Source of the DNA: ZCTH02-B3 sp036563895
Lineage (GTDB): Bacteria; Bacillota; Bacilli; Paenibacillales; Paenibacillaceae
Length of the DNA: 32,104 bases
Assembly: GCA_036563895.1 (NCBI GenBank)
Contig: DATCLN010000064.1
Coordinates: 1 to 32,104 of the forward strand
Direction: 5' to 3'
Part shown: positions 7,470 to 15,675 of the stretch, piece after piece
Layout of the letters: each line of letters begins with the position of its first letter
How positions within the stretch are numbered: the stretch's first letter is position 1
Program-made: the position numbers and the translations under genes
Notes under the pieces: generated by a model
What the model saw: only the letters and a program-made list of their open reading frames with translations
What the model was told of the DNA's origin: nothing
The model's database searches: none

Positions 7470-8872
7470 GGCCTCAAGTTCATTTGAATGATTTTCACTT
7501 CCGTCATTTCCTGGATGGCGTATTTCGGGCCTTCTCTCCCGATGCCGCTCGACTTGACTCCTCCGTAAGGCATGGCGTCAAAGCGCGTGTTGGAAGTCTC
7601 ATTGATATTGACGCCCCCCACTTCCAGCGCTTTGGCCACTTTCATCGCCAGATTGATATCGTTGGTGAACACGCCGGCCTGCAGCCCGTATTCCGAATCG
7701 TTGACCAGCCGGATGGCTTCGTCGATGTCTTCGTATTCCACAATGCTCAGGAGCGGGCCGAACACTTCCCTGCACACAACCTTCATTTCCTGTTTCGCGT
7801 TTGCGATCAGGGTCGGCTCAAAAAGCGCTCCTTTCCTCTTACCGCCGGTGACAATGCGGGCTCCGTCCCGTACGGCTTCCTCGACCCACTGTTCCAGTTC
7901 CTCGGCCTTTTTCTCGCTGATGAGCGGCCCCACATCCGTGTCGGGCTCCAGAGGATTGCCGACCTTCAGCTTCGAAATCGCTTCCGCAAGACGTGCTTCA
8001 AGTTGTTTGGAAATGTTTTTGTGCGCATAAATCCTTTGCAGGGACACGCATACCTGGCCGGCCTTCCGGAACGACGCCCGAACGATGATCGGAACCGCAA
8101 AGTCGAGGTCGGCGTCCTCCGCCACAATGGTTGCGGAGTTGTTCCCCAGTTCCAGGGCCACCCTTCGCAAACCGGATTTCGTCTTGATGATTTCTCCGAC
8201 CCTTGTCGAACCGGTAAAGGTGTAAAAATTGATCTTCCGGTTGGCCAGAAGCCAGTTGCCCGCGTCGGCGTCCCCGTGAACGACCTGCACATGGTTCCCG
8301 GGCAAACCGGCCTCCAGCAGGATGCGAAGCACTTCCAGCGCGGATCGCGGCGTATGGACGGACGGTTTCAAAACGACCGTATTGCCCGCCGCAATGGCCG
8401 GCGCGACTTTGTGCACCACATTGTTGAACGGCGCGTTGAAGGGAGTGATGGCGCACACGACCCCCACGGGAACCCGCATGGTGAACGCGACGCGGTTCTC
8501 CATGCCGGGGTGCGCTTCGACCGGCAGCACTTCGCCCGTGATTCGCTTGGCCTCTTCCCCCGAGATGATGAACGTCTGGATCGCCCGGTCGATTTCGCCC
8601 ACTGCGTCTTTGTAGGTCATTCCGGATTCTTCGACCATGATGCGGGCGATCCGTTCCTTTCGCTGCTTCGTCAGGTCGGCGGCCTTCAGCAAGATTTCAT
8701 ACCTTTGGTAAGGAGTCAACGGATGCTTCGCGAATTGCGCTTTGGCCGCGTCGACCGCCGCGTTCACGTCCGCTTCGGTCGCCAGATACACGATCCCGAT
8801 GTCGCTGTTGTCGTATTTGTTCTTCAGGATCGTTGTGACATTGCTTTTCACGAATTCCCCGTTGATAAACAT
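7466..8872 (-). CDS. NAD(P)-dependent aldehyde dehydrogenase
   Basis: The protein is about 468 aa from the ATG at 8872 and has all ALDH superfamily marks: the oxyanion Asn146 (TPFNAPFN), the NAD-binding FTGSTRVG at 219-226, the general base Glu241 (ALELGNNS) and the nucleophile Cys275 (AGQVCVSLQR). The family oxidises aldehydes to acids or acyl-CoA. Start choice is open: the frame extends into the upstream dehydrogenase gene (to 8995), which is unlikely. GTG 8890 has GGGTGAT six bases upstream, while ATG 8872 has GGAAG and gives the typical MFINGEFV start. It lies between the zinc ADH and the isomerase genes. Oxidation of an aldehyde made by the ThDP enzyme or the ADH is inferred. Confidence 0.92.
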   Translation of the reverse strand: MFINGEFVKSNVTTILKNKYDNSDIGIVYLATEADVNAAVDAAKAQFAKHPLTPYQRYEILLKAADLTKQRKERIARIMVEESGMTYKDAVGEIDRAIQTFIISGEEAKRITGEVLPVEAHPGMENRVAFTMRVPVGVVCAITPFNAPFNNVVHKVAPAIAAGNTVVLKPSVHTPRSALEVLRILLEAGLPGNHVQVVHGDADAGNWLLANRKINFYTFTGSTRVGEIIKTKSGLRRVALELGNNSATIVAEDADLDFAVPIIVRASFRKAGQVCVSLQRIYAHKNISKQLEARLAEAISKLKVGNPLEPDTDVGPLISEKKAEELEQWVEEAVRDGARIVTGGKRKGALFEPTLIANAKQEMKVVCREVFGPLLSIVEYEDIDEAIRLVNDSEYGLQAGVFTNDINLAMKVAKALEVGGVNINETSNTRFDAMPYGGVKSSGIGREGPKYAIQEMTEVKIIQMNLRP

Positions 8873-8942
8873 AGGGATTTCTTCCAACACTGTACAATCA
8901 CCCGGCCTTTCCTGTTGCTTCGCTTCCGCGGCTGGTTCCCCG

Positions 8943-10010
8943 TCACGCAGGTTCGATGACGACCTTGAGACATTTCCGCTGTTCCAGCAGGGCAATCGCC
9001 TCGTTGATCTGTTCCAGCGGCAGGCGATGGGTGACCAGCTTTTCCAGTTCCGGAATGATCCTGCCCATCAGCTCCATCGTCTTGGGCCAAGTATCCAGCC
9101 TGTAGGCCCTGCAGCCGATCAGTTCCTTTTCGGTGAACAGAAGCTTGGTCGTGTCGATCGGCGTCTGCCCGGCGGCGATGCCGACAAGGGCGATTTTCCC
9201 GGTGGACTTGACCAGATCGATGGCAAGATTGATCGAATCGTTCGTTCCGGCCACCTCGAAGCAGACATCGGCTTCCGGCTTGCCGATGTATTCCGTCATT
9301 TTCCGGCGCAAATCGTCTTTTCCCAGATTGATGGTCAGGGCGCCCATGCTTTCCGCCAGCTTCAACCGCTCGGCGTCCACATCCAGGCCGATGACGACGA
9401 TTTTCTCATAGCCCATGGCCCTGCAGGCCAGAAATTGCAACAGCCCGATCGTGCCCGCGCCGACGATGGCCGCGGAAGCTTTGTTGTGTTCCTGATAAAC
9501 CCTTTCCAGGGCGTGCACGGCCACGGACAGCGGTTCGGCGAGGCAGCCCAGATGCGGCGGCAGCCCGTCGGGAAGCTTGAAGACGTTCATCTCCCTGACA
9601 TTGATGAATTCCGCCAGTCCCCCGCCGACATGACAGCCCAATATCGGCCTGTTGGGACAAATGTTTTGGTTGCCCTGCCGGCAAAATTCGCACGCATTGC
9701 AGGAAATGTGGGGGTTGACGGCCACCCGGTCGCCGATCCGCAGCGATTTGACCCCGCTGCCAATGCTCACGACGGTGCCGGAAAATTCATGGCCCGGAAT
9801 ATGCGGAAATTGCGGGTGGTATTCCCGGGCGACCGTCTCCGTCCATTTGTAGATGGACAAATCCGTGCCGCAAACCCCGACGGATTCCACTTTGATGGTG
9901 ACCTCGTTTTCCCGGGGCCGGCCGGGACGAGGGACCGTAATCACCTCAAAGGGCGCTTTGTACGGTCCCATCTTGGCCGCTGCACGCATCAGCGTATTCG
10001 TAAAGACCAC
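8943..10010 (-). CDS. Zinc-dependent medium-chain alcohol dehydrogenase
   Basis: The 355-aa protein is an MDR-family dehydrogenase. Catalytic zinc ligands are Cys47 (GVCGTD) and His74 with Glu75 (PGHEFSG). The structural zinc site has four Cys at 104, 107, 110 and 118. The Rossmann motif VGAGTIGLLQ and a following acidic residue suggest NAD use. Similarity in layout is to sorbitol, threonine and L-galactonate-type dehydrogenases, so a polyol or sugar-acid hydroxyl is the likely target. The long frame starts at GTG 10010 with an SD that is too close. ATG 9989 (MRAAAKMGPYKAP) is an alternative with a distant SD, so the start is uncertain. Short CTTCACGT repeats fill the gap to the ThDP gene upstream. 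Confidence 0.9.
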   Translation of the reverse strand: MVFTNTLMRAAAKMGPYKAPFEVITVPRPGRPRENEVTIKVESVGVCGTDLSIYKWTETVAREYHPQFPHIPGHEFSGTVVSIGSGVKSLRIGDRVAVNPHISCNACEFCRQGNQNICPNRPILGCHVGGGLAEFINVREMNVFKLPDGLPPHLGCLAEPLSVAVHALERVYQEHNKASAAIVGAGTIGLLQFLACRAMGYEKIVVIGLDVDAERLKLAESMGALTINLGKDDLRRKMTEYIGKPEADVCFEVAGTNDSINLAIDLVKSTGKIALVGIAAGQTPIDTTKLLFTEKELIGCRAYRLDTWPKTMELMGRIIPELEKLVTHRLPLEQINEAIALLEQRKCLKVVIEPA

Positions 10011-10024
10011 CCCTGACGAAATTG

Positions 10025-10060
10025 CTTCACGTTACTTCATTGCTTCACGTTTCTTCACGT
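10025..10060. repeat. Three CTTCACGT repeats at the end of the ThDP-enzyme gene
   Basis: CTTCACGT occurs at 10025-10032, 10043-10050 and 10053-10060, and ATTGCTTCACGTT is directly repeated at 10021 and 10039. Read on the - strand the array begins at the stop codon of the ThDP gene (GCGAAGTGACGTGAAG) and fills the 49-base gap before the alcohol dehydrogenase gene. It looks like slippage copies of the gene's 3' end. Confidence 0.7.
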
Positions 10061-11859
10061 CACTTCGCGGGGAAATTGGGCTCCGGATGTTTGAACGGCG
10101 GCAACACCCAGGTCCCGGTGCCGGGCGGTCTGATATCCCGGTCCACATGGACTTCGATCAGATACGGTTCGTTCAGCTCAAGCGCCCTTTTGACCGCGGC
10201 GGAAAGTTCGTCCGCTTCGTTCACCTTTTCCGCCTTGACGCCGAAGGCTTTCGCGTAGGCCACGAAATCCGGGTTGTACAGCTCTCCGGTCTTGTCGATC
10301 TGGAAGCTCGTGATCAGCTCTCTGCCTCCGAAATAGCCGTGCTGCAAATCCCGGATGGACCCGTAGGCGTAGTTGTTCCACACCACCCAGACGGCCGGGA
10401 TGCCGTACTCTTTCGCGGTGGCCAGAATGTGTCCGTGCATCAGGAAGGACCCGTCGCCGACGATGGCCACGCACGGGCTGTCCGGGGAAGCCAGCTTCGC
10501 TCCCAGGATGCCGCAGGTTGCCAGTCCCATGCTGGCAAACCCCCACGACTGCAGCAGTTTTTGCGGGGCGTATGCCTGCCAGTATTGGACGACCCAGTTG
10601 TGGTGCACGCCGACGTCCACGCCGAGAATGCCGTTTTCGGGCAGCGCCTTTCTCACTTCGCCCACGACTCTCGCGGGATGGACGGGGTATCCGCCTTTCC
10701 GGAATTGTTCCTCCACATGGTCCGTCCAGATTTTCTTCCATTCTGCAACCTGTCTGAGCCACTCGCTGTAGTCCGGTTTTTGATCGGCGAAAACTTCCTT
10801 CGCCCTGGCCAGGATCTGTGCCGCCACCGTCTTGGCGTCGGCGACGATGCCCAGATGCACTTCGTAGTTCTTTCCGATTTCGTGCGGGTCGATGTCGATA
10901 TGAACGAGCTTCGTTTTCGTCATATCGTACGTGTACCCGTCCAGCCAGGCGCTGGTGGAACGGTCGTCAAAGCTGGAACCGAAGGCGATGAGCAAATCGC
11001 AATGCTTGCCCGCTTGGTTGGCCGGATAGGTGCCGTTGCGGCCGGTCGCGCCGAGGCTGAGCGGCTTTCTTTCGTCCACGATGCCTTTCCCCTGCGGCGT
11101 GGTATGCACGGGAATGTTCAGGAAATCGGACAGTTCGGTGATTTCCTTGGATGCTTCCGACAGCACCGCTCCGTTTCCGGCCACGATGAGCGGTCTCTTC
11201 GCTTCTTTCAGCAGCTCGATGATCCGGTCGATGGCCTCATTGCTGGCGCTGGTCCGCTGATTGACCGTAATCTGGTAATCGACCTCGTCGAAGACCTCGA
11301 CTTCGTCTTCCTCGATGAAGACATTAAGCGGGACATCCAAATGGACGGGCCCCGGTCTGCCCACCACCATTTCCTTGAATCCTTGCCGCACGGCAAGCGG
11401 CACCATATCCGTCCTGGTCGGTTGATAGCTCCGTTTTACATAGGGACGGACAACGGACGGAAAATCGCCCTGGAAGTACTTCCCTGTTTCCTGGAAGGGT
11501 TCCCTGTTGAATTGGGAAGTCGGCACGTTGCCGGTGATCGCCAGGAACGCCGACGAATCCATGAACGCCGCGGCCAGGGCGACGGGCAGATTGGCGGAAC
11601 CGGGCCCGCAGGAAGTGATGGTAGCCACCGGTTTGTGGCTGATCCGGAAGTAAGCGTCGGCCATGAAGCCCGCCGCACTCTCATGTCTGACGGAAATGGT
11701 TTTGATTTTGTCGGACCTCTTGTACAAACTGTCAAGGAAACCGACGTTCCCGTGGCCGCACAGCCCGAACACATAGGGAACTTTCTGCGCCACCAGATAG
11801 TCGACGATGATGTCTGCTCCATTTTTTACTGCCTTTTTTCTTTCTGCCATTTCTTCCAC
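10060..11859 (-). CDS. Thiamine-diphosphate-dependent enzyme, acetolactate synthase-like
   Basis: The 599-aa protein has the three-domain layout of ThDP enzymes of the acetolactate synthase/decarboxylase group. The N-terminal PYR domain carries the catalytic Glu60 (VRHESAAGFMADAY). A central domain lies around residues 205-350. The C-terminal PP domain has the Mg-ThDP motif from GDG 468-470 to Asn495-Asn496 (WNNYAYG). Glu60 excludes glyoxylate carboligase, which lacks this residue. Members decarboxylate a 2-keto acid and release the aldehyde or ligate it to a second carbonyl. No regulatory small-subunit gene is near, and the catabolic setting argues against branched-chain amino acid synthesis. 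It lies 27 bases after the IclR gene. Decarboxylation of an imported keto acid to an aldehyde for the neighbouring ALDH is an inference. Confidence 0.88.
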   Translation of the reverse strand: MEEMAERKKAVKNGADIIVDYLVAQKVPYVFGLCGHGNVGFLDSLYKRSDKIKTISVRHESAAGFMADAYFRISHKPVATITSCGPGSANLPVALAAAFMDSSAFLAITGNVPTSQFNREPFQETGKYFQGDFPSVVRPYVKRSYQPTRTDMVPLAVRQGFKEMVVGRPGPVHLDVPLNVFIEEDEVEVFDEVDYQITVNQRTSASNEAIDRIIELLKEAKRPLIVAGNGAVLSEASKEITELSDFLNIPVHTTPQGKGIVDERKPLSLGATGRNGTYPANQAGKHCDLLIAFGSSFDDRSTSAWLDGYTYDMTKTKLVHIDIDPHEIGKNYEVHLGIVADAKTVAAQILARAKEVFADQKPDYSEWLRQVAEWKKIWTDHVEEQFRKGGYPVHPARVVGEVRKALPENGILGVDVGVHHNWVVQYWQAYAPQKLLQSWGFASMGLATCGILGAKLASPDSPCVAIVGDGSFLMHGHILATAKEYGIPAVWVVWNNYAYGSIRDLQHGYFGGRELITSFQIDKTGELYNPDFVAYAKAFGVKAEKVNEADELSAAVKRALELNEPYLIEVHVDRDIRPPGTGTWVLPPFKHPEPNFPAK

Positions 11860-11886
11860 TCCCCGTTTGGTTGTCTTGAAGCGCTA

Positions 11887-12678
11887 TCAATAAACCAACA
11901 TGCTTGGCACAAATCCCATGCGCCGGGAAATTTGCATGGCCGCTTCCTTCAGCTCTTTGACGAGCGTTTCCTTGTTTTCTTTGACGCGATGGATCGGGCC
12001 CGACACGCAAATGGCCGCGACGACTTTCCCCGTGTAATTGTAGACGGGTGCGGCGATGCATCCCAGGCCGTATTCAAGTTCTTCATTGTCAAAGGCGTAC
12101 CCGTTCAGACGGACGTCGCTCAGTTCCCTGAGGTAATCTTCGACCGAGGTGATGGTGTTGTCCGTCATTTTGGGCATTCCTTTTTCCATCAGTACCTTTG
12201 TCACGTGCTCAATGGGGAATCCCGACATGATGGCCTTCCCGAGGCCGGTGCAGTGCACGGGTCTTCTGGTGCCCAGCTGGCTGTTGATGATCATGGACTG
12301 CGTGCCTTCGGATTTGTACAGATAGACGATTTCACCTTCGTAATAAACCCCGAGAAAAGTGGTTTCCTTTGTGACCGCGGAAAGCTCTTTCAAATACGGG
12401 ATCGATTTCTCGACCACTTCCATTTTGGAAAGCGCTGTCATGCTCAGCAGGATGGTCTCGAAACCGATGGAGTACTTTTCGGTTTGCTTTTCGTACTCCA
12501 CGTATCCCCTTTCAACCAGCTTGTCGAGCAGCCTCAAGGCGGTCGTTTTGGGGATGTTGAGCTCTTTTGAAACTTCCGCCAGGCTGATCCCGTGCGGTTG
12601 GTTGGCAATCAGTTCAAGGATGGAAAGCAAGCGGTCCGCGCTGGAACTCGACTTTTTGGTTCCTGCCAGCTTCTCCAC
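11887..12678 (-). CDS. IclR-family transcriptional regulator
   Basis: The 263-aa protein has an N-terminal winged helix at residues 14-75 (SADRLLSILELIANQPHGIS, then LAEVSKELNIPKTTALRLLD) and an IclR effector domain from about 85 to 250, with the RRPVHCTGLGKAIMS and GYAFDNEELEYGLGCIAAPV motifs. IclR regulators bind small metabolites and repress or activate adjacent catabolic genes. It is the first gene of the operon that encodes the ThDP enzyme, dehydrogenases, isomerases and TRAP transporter, so it probably controls that operon including itself. The start is GTG at 12678, preceded by an A-rich stretch with AAGAAG. An in-frame stop lies just upstream. The leader at 12680-12760 is very AT-rich. 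Confidence 0.93.
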   Translation of the reverse strand: MEKLAGTKKSSSSADRLLSILELIANQPHGISLAEVSKELNIPKTTALRLLDKLVERGYVEYEKQTEKYSIGFETILLSMTALSKMEVVEKSIPYLKELSAVTKETTFLGVYYEGEIVYLYKSEGTQSMIINSQLGTRRPVHCTGLGKAIMSGFPIEHVTKVLMEKGMPKMTDNTITSVEDYLRELSDVRLNGYAFDNEELEYGLGCIAAPVYNYTGKVVAAICVSGPIHRVKENKETLVKELKEAAMQISRRMGFVPSMLVY

Positions 12679-12757
12679 CTTCTTTTTTCATTTTTACGGA
12701 ATATCGTTTCATTATATGATTGTTTATGTATAAAAAATAGAATGACGTTCCAAAAAA

Positions 12758-12786
12758 ATAGTAGCAAGTTGCCGATACGCTGTCAA
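12758..12786 (-). promoter_or_regulatory. SigmaA-type promoter for the iclR-led operon
   Basis: On the - strand TTGACA (12786-12781) is followed after exactly 17 bases by TACTAT (12763-12758). The -35 box is perfect and the -10 box matches four of six positions. It lies just after the bidirectional terminator and about 80 bases before the regulator start. A second perfect TATAAT lies nearer the gene, at about 12712-12717, but without a good -35. GGAACGTCATT and GGAAT-ATCGTTTCATT in the leader face each other and could hold an IclR operator. Confidence 0.7.
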
Positions 12787-12787
12787 C

Positions 12788-12818
12788 AAAAAACCGCTCA
12801 TCATATGAGCGGCTTTTT
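12788..12818. terminator. Bidirectional intrinsic terminator after the liaR-like gene
   Basis: The stem CCGCTCAT / ATGAGCGG at 12794-12801 and 12805-12812 has a 3-base loop. On the - strand it is followed by TTTTTT (12793-12788) and on + by CTTTTT. It lies 52 bases beyond the response regulator stop and just before the iclR promoter, so its main task is to end the envelope-stress operon. Confidence 0.9.
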
Positions 12819-12863
12819 ATGGAAATGTTTAAAAAGTGCCATCGACGCCGGGCGTCCGGTCGC

Positions 12864-13511
12864 TCAATCCGCCAGTTTGTGGCGATGGGCGTAGATGGCG
12901 GCCTGGGTGCGGTCCTCTACGCCCAGTTTGGCGAACAGGTTGGTCAGGTGGTACTTCACCGTCTTCACGCCGATGGACAGTTCGTCCGCGATTTCCTGGT
13001 TGGATTTGCCCTGTGCCAGGAGCTTGAGCACTTCCATTTCCCGCTCCGTCAGCTCTTCGTGGGGCAGCGGCCGGGATTGGGGCTTGCGGAAGCGGCTCAT
13101 GATCTTGGCGGCGACCTGCGGCTCCAGCACCGACTGCCCCCGCGCGGCGGCGCGGATGGCGTCGGCGATTTCGGAAGCGCGGGACGTCTTCAGCAGATAG
13201 CTGAACGCTCCGGCCTCGAGCACCGGGTACACCTTGTCGTCGTCCAGATAGCTGGTCAGGACGATGATCCGGCAGTCCGGCAGCTCCTCCATGATGCGGC
13301 GCGTCGTTTCGACCCCGTCCATGCCCTCCATGACGAGATCCATGAGCACGACGTCCGGCTTGTATTCCCTGGCCAGGCGAAGCCCGGTTTCCCCGTTTTC
13401 CGCCTCGCCCACGACCTCGATGTCCTCTTCCGTGTTCAGCACGGCGGCCAGGCCGATGCGCACCATTTCATGATCGTCGATGATCAGCACGGTGATCGGG
13501 CGATCCGACAC
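12864..13511 (-). CDS. liaR: NarL/LuxR-family response regulator (LiaR-like)
   Basis: From the GTG at 13511 the protein is 215 aa. The receiver domain has the acidic pair in IIDDH (Asp12, Asp13), the phosphoacceptor Asp58 (VLMDLVM), a conserved Thr in VLTSYL and Lys in LLKTSR. A LuxR-type helix-turn-helix follows at about 150-212 (LTEREMEVLKLLAQGKSNQE, then IADELSIGVKTVKYHL). The frame is open another 36 codons upstream into the kinase gene, but that part is Arg-rich shadow sequence. GTG 13511 has AAGGAGG about eleven bases upstream. It is the last gene of the operon and the natural partner of the LiaS-like kinase, and it probably activates this operon in response to envelope stress. Confidence 0.93.
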   Translation of the reverse strand: MSDRPITVLIIDDHEMVRIGLAAVLNTEEDIEVVGEAENGETGLRLAREYKPDVVLMDLVMEGMDGVETTRRIMEELPDCRIIVLTSYLDDDKVYPVLEAGAFSYLLKTSRASEIADAIRAAARGQSVLEPQVAAKIMSRFRKPQSRPLPHEELTEREMEVLKLLAQGKSNQEIADELSIGVKTVKYHLTNLFAKLGVEDRTQAAIYAHRHKLAD

Positions 13512-13518
13512 GACCGTT

Positions 13519-14883
13519 TCAGCCTCCTTCCCGCGGCGCCTTGCCGCCTTCCGCGTTATCCGTGCCGCCCGCGGCAGCCGGGTCAACCGTGCCGGCCGCG
13601 GCACCTGCGTCATCCGCATCCGTCACGCTCACGGAGTCCACCGCGTCCGCCCCGCCAGCCGCGCTCACGCCTTCAGCCGTGTTGACGGGGCCGGCCGCGA
13701 TTGCTCCGTCAGTCGTGATGACGGGGCCGGCCGCGATTGCTCCGTCAGCACCGGCCGCATGGACGGCGCCACCCGCGCCATCCTCCGTTTGTTCCGCCCC
13801 GGACGGCGCTTCGCCTTTCACCAGCGGAATCCGGATGTCGACCCGCGTCCCTTTGCCCGGCGCGCTGGCGATCTGCAGGGAGCCGCCCAGCTCGTTCACC
13901 CGCTCTTCCATGTTGGTCAGGCCGTACGACGTCTGGCGCTTGGCCCGGGGGTCGAAGCCGACGCCGTTGTCCTGCACCAGCAGCTGCACGGCGTCGCCCC
14001 GCCGCTTGAGCGAGATTTCCATCCGGCTCGCCCGGGCGTGGCGGAACGTGTTCGACATCGCTTCCTGCAGCAGGCGGAACAGATGGTTTTCCACGCCGCG
14101 GTTGATCGGCAGATCCTCGTCGATGTCCAGCGCGATTTCCATCGGCACCTTCGCCCGCATTTCCGCCACGAGCTCCCGCACGGCCAAAGCCAGCGGCTTG
14201 TCCGCCAGCTGGACGGGCCGCAGGTGCAGCAGCAGCGCCCGCATTTCGGACTGCGCGGCCGCCGCCATCTCTTCGATCAGCTCCACCTGCCGGCGGGCTC
14301 GCTCGAAGTCCTGGTCCAGCGTGCGCCGCACCGCCGTCGCCGTCATGGAGATGGCGAACAGCTGCTGGCTCACCGAGTCGTGCAGTTCCCGGGCGAGCCG
14401 CTGCCGCTCCTCCAGGGCCGCGTTCATCCGCGCCCGCGTCTCCATGTCGGCCAGGCTCGCGGTCAGGCGCTGCAGCGACGTCACCTGGTCCTCCCACTTG
14501 CGGCGAATCCGCTCCAGCTGCCGGGCCAGCCGGCCGATCTCGTCGTCGCCCATATCCGGCAGGGGCGGGCCGAGATTTCCCGTTTCCAGCTGGCGCATGG
14601 CCTCCGTCAGGTCATCGAGCCTGCCGCGGATCCGGTATCCGCGCAAAAAGCCGAAGGCCGCTCCCCCGATGACCGCGACGCCGCAGGCCGACAATCCGAA
14701 AACGAGATAGTCCGTCCAATGCGCCGCGCGCGACGCCAGGCCGTAGCTGAACAACAGGTAGACGAAAAGCCCGCCGGCGATCAGCGAGTAGATGACCGAT
14801 TCCCCCATGTGCCGCCACAGGAGGTTGTGCCGCCACAGATGATGCCTGCGGTTGTCGGTTTCCTTCGATTCCAACGGTTCCAA
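13519..14883 (-). CDS. liaS: Sensor histidine kinase (LiaS-like, HisKA_3 type)
   Basis: The 454-aa protein has two membrane segments at about 30-50 and 60-80, a linker/HAMP-like helix to about 150, the phosphoacceptor His168 in ERQRLARELHDSVSQQ, and a HATPase_c domain with QEAMSNTFRHA (N box) and DNGVGFD (G1 box), ending near residue 370 (GKGTRVDIRIPLV). The last 80 or so residues are a low-complexity Ala/Gly/Asp/Thr tail absent from typical LiaS and contain a 12-aa tandem repeat. The start is TTG 14883, with GGGGAGGG upstream. It lies between the liaF-like and liaR-like genes. Short extracellular part and two membrane helices fit intramembrane-sensing kinases that respond to cell-wall antibiotics with LiaF as inhibitor. 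Confidence 0.92.
   Translation of the reverse strand: MEPLESKETDNRRHHLWRHNLLWRHMGESVIYSLIAGGLFVYLLFSYGLASRAAHWTDYLVFGLSACGVAVIGGAAFGFLRGYRIRGRLDDLTEAMRQLETGNLGPPLPDMGDDEIGRLARQLERIRRKWEDQVTSLQRLTASLADMETRARMNAALEERQRLARELHDSVSQQLFAISMTATAVRRTLDQDFERARRQVELIEEMAAAAQSEMRALLLHLRPVQLADKPLALAVRELVAEMRAKVPMEIALDIDEDLPINRGVENHLFRLLQEAMSNTFRHARASRMEISLKRRGDAVQLLVQDNGVGFDPRAKRQTSYGLTNMEERVNELGGSLQIASAPGKGTRVDIRIPLVKGEAPSGAEQTEDGAGGAVHAAGADGAIAAGPVITTDGAIAAGPVNTAEGVSAAGGADAVDSVSVTDADDAGAAAGTVDPAAAGGTDNAEGGKAPREGG
13683..13748. repeat. 30-bp direct repeat in the kinase tail
   Basis: TGACGGGGCCGGCCGCGATT and the next ten bases are found identically at 13683-13712 and 13719-13748 (period 36 bp). In the kinase frame this gives two copies of TDGAIAAGPV plus two residues. 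The surrounding Ala/Gly-rich coding sequence looks like further decayed copies, so the tail appears to have grown by in-frame tandem duplication. Confidence 0.85.
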
Positions 14884-14911
14884 GGGTTGCCCTCCCCGCC
14901 GTCCGCCCGGG

Positions 14912-15550
14912 TCAACCCGGCGTGATTTTCACGTCCCCGACCAGATAGAAAACCTTCAGACGAAGCCGGAACCGCTTGTTCTCGTAATCCGGCGTGCGCC
15001 ACGCGAGGCGGTTGACGCCGGCGTCGTCCGGAGCGTGCTGCCACTTGATCCTGCCGACGGGCACCGAGGCTTCGACCCACAGGCCCCAGTCCTCCGGCAC
15101 CAGCAAATGGACATCCCCCAGCAGGCCCTGCAGCGCGATGACCGTCTCCGGCTCTTCCGGCACCGCCCGGGTCAGGTCCAGGCGCACGTCGCCGATCAGA
15201 TGCCAGGAGGAAAACGGCTTCAGCACCCAGCTTTCCTCCTCCCGGCGCATGGCCAGGTGGAAACCGTGCCGTCCGGGAAGCCTGCCGAGGGGCGACCGGC
15301 GGGCTTCAAACAGGATCACCACGGCTGCAAGCACCATAAGGGCGAAAAACAGCACGAAATGCCGGATGAGGATGACGAGCGCGCCGCCCGCCATGAGCAC
15401 GATGCCCCACTGGCTCCGCCCGCGGCGGAACAGTTCGATGCCCAGGAGGAGCACCAGCGCCGCGTTGGCCGTGATGAAGCCCGCCGTAAAGCCGAGCGCA
15501 AGGTACAGCGCGGCCGCGGCAAACAGGATGGCGTTGCGGGACAGAACCAT
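14912..15550 (-). CDS. liaF: LiaF-like cell-wall-active antibiotic response protein
   Basis: The 212-aa protein has an N-terminal membrane part with several hydrophobic segments (about 7-40 and 50-85) and a beta-rich C-terminal domain of the LiaF type (HLIGDVRLDLTRAVPEEPET, a GLLGDVHLLVPEDWGLWVEA strand pair, and the C-terminal FYLVGDVKITPG). In Bacillus LiaF keeps the LiaS kinase silent until the envelope is stressed. AGGAGGTACGGCGGTC precedes the ATG. It is directly upstream of the kinase and regulator genes, the standard liaFSR order. Confidence 0.88.
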   Translation of the reverse strand: MVLSRNAILFAAAALYLALGFTAGFITANAALVLLLGIELFRRGRSQWGIVLMAGGALVILIRHFVLFFALMVLAAVVILFEARRSPLGRLPGRHGFHLAMRREEESWVLKPFSSWHLIGDVRLDLTRAVPEEPETVIALQGLLGDVHLLVPEDWGLWVEASVPVGRIKWQHAPDDAGVNRLAWRTPDYENKRFRLRLKVFYLVGDVKITPG

Positions 15551-15605
15551 GACCGCCGTACCTCCTCGTGCCTGGAATTTCCGAATCCAGCCGGTTAGCG
15601 CAACA

Positions 15606-15633
15606 AGCCATAACGGTTCAAACCGTTATGGCT
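15606..15633. promoter_or_regulatory. Perfect inverted repeat upstream of liaF-like gene
   Basis: AGCCATAACGGTT (15606-15618) and its exact complement (15621-15633) are separated by CA. It lies in the 125-base gap between the first PspA stop and the liaF start, 56 bases before liaF. No U-run follows in either direction. It is either an operator or an mRNA hairpin that sets the ratio of pspA to liaFSR expression. Confidence 0.55.
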
Positions 15634-15675
15634 CGCGGCACGGTCTTCGCCTGCAAACGTCCGACCGTCACACGG

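Noticed and set aside
10060..11859. Glyoxylate carboligase or biosynthetic acetolactate synthase assignment
   Set aside because: Glu60 is present, unlike glyoxylate carboligase, and no small subunit or branched-chain amino acid genes are nearby.
9853..12570. 905-codon open frame on + strand
   Set aside because: It is antisense to the IclR, ThDP-enzyme and ADH genes, all with clear family motifs. It has no SD and no recognisable domain, and long antisense frames are common at this GC content.
13512..13619. N-terminal extension of the response regulator
   Set aside because: It overlaps the kinase gene, is Arg-rich, and the receiver domain begins right after GTG 13511.
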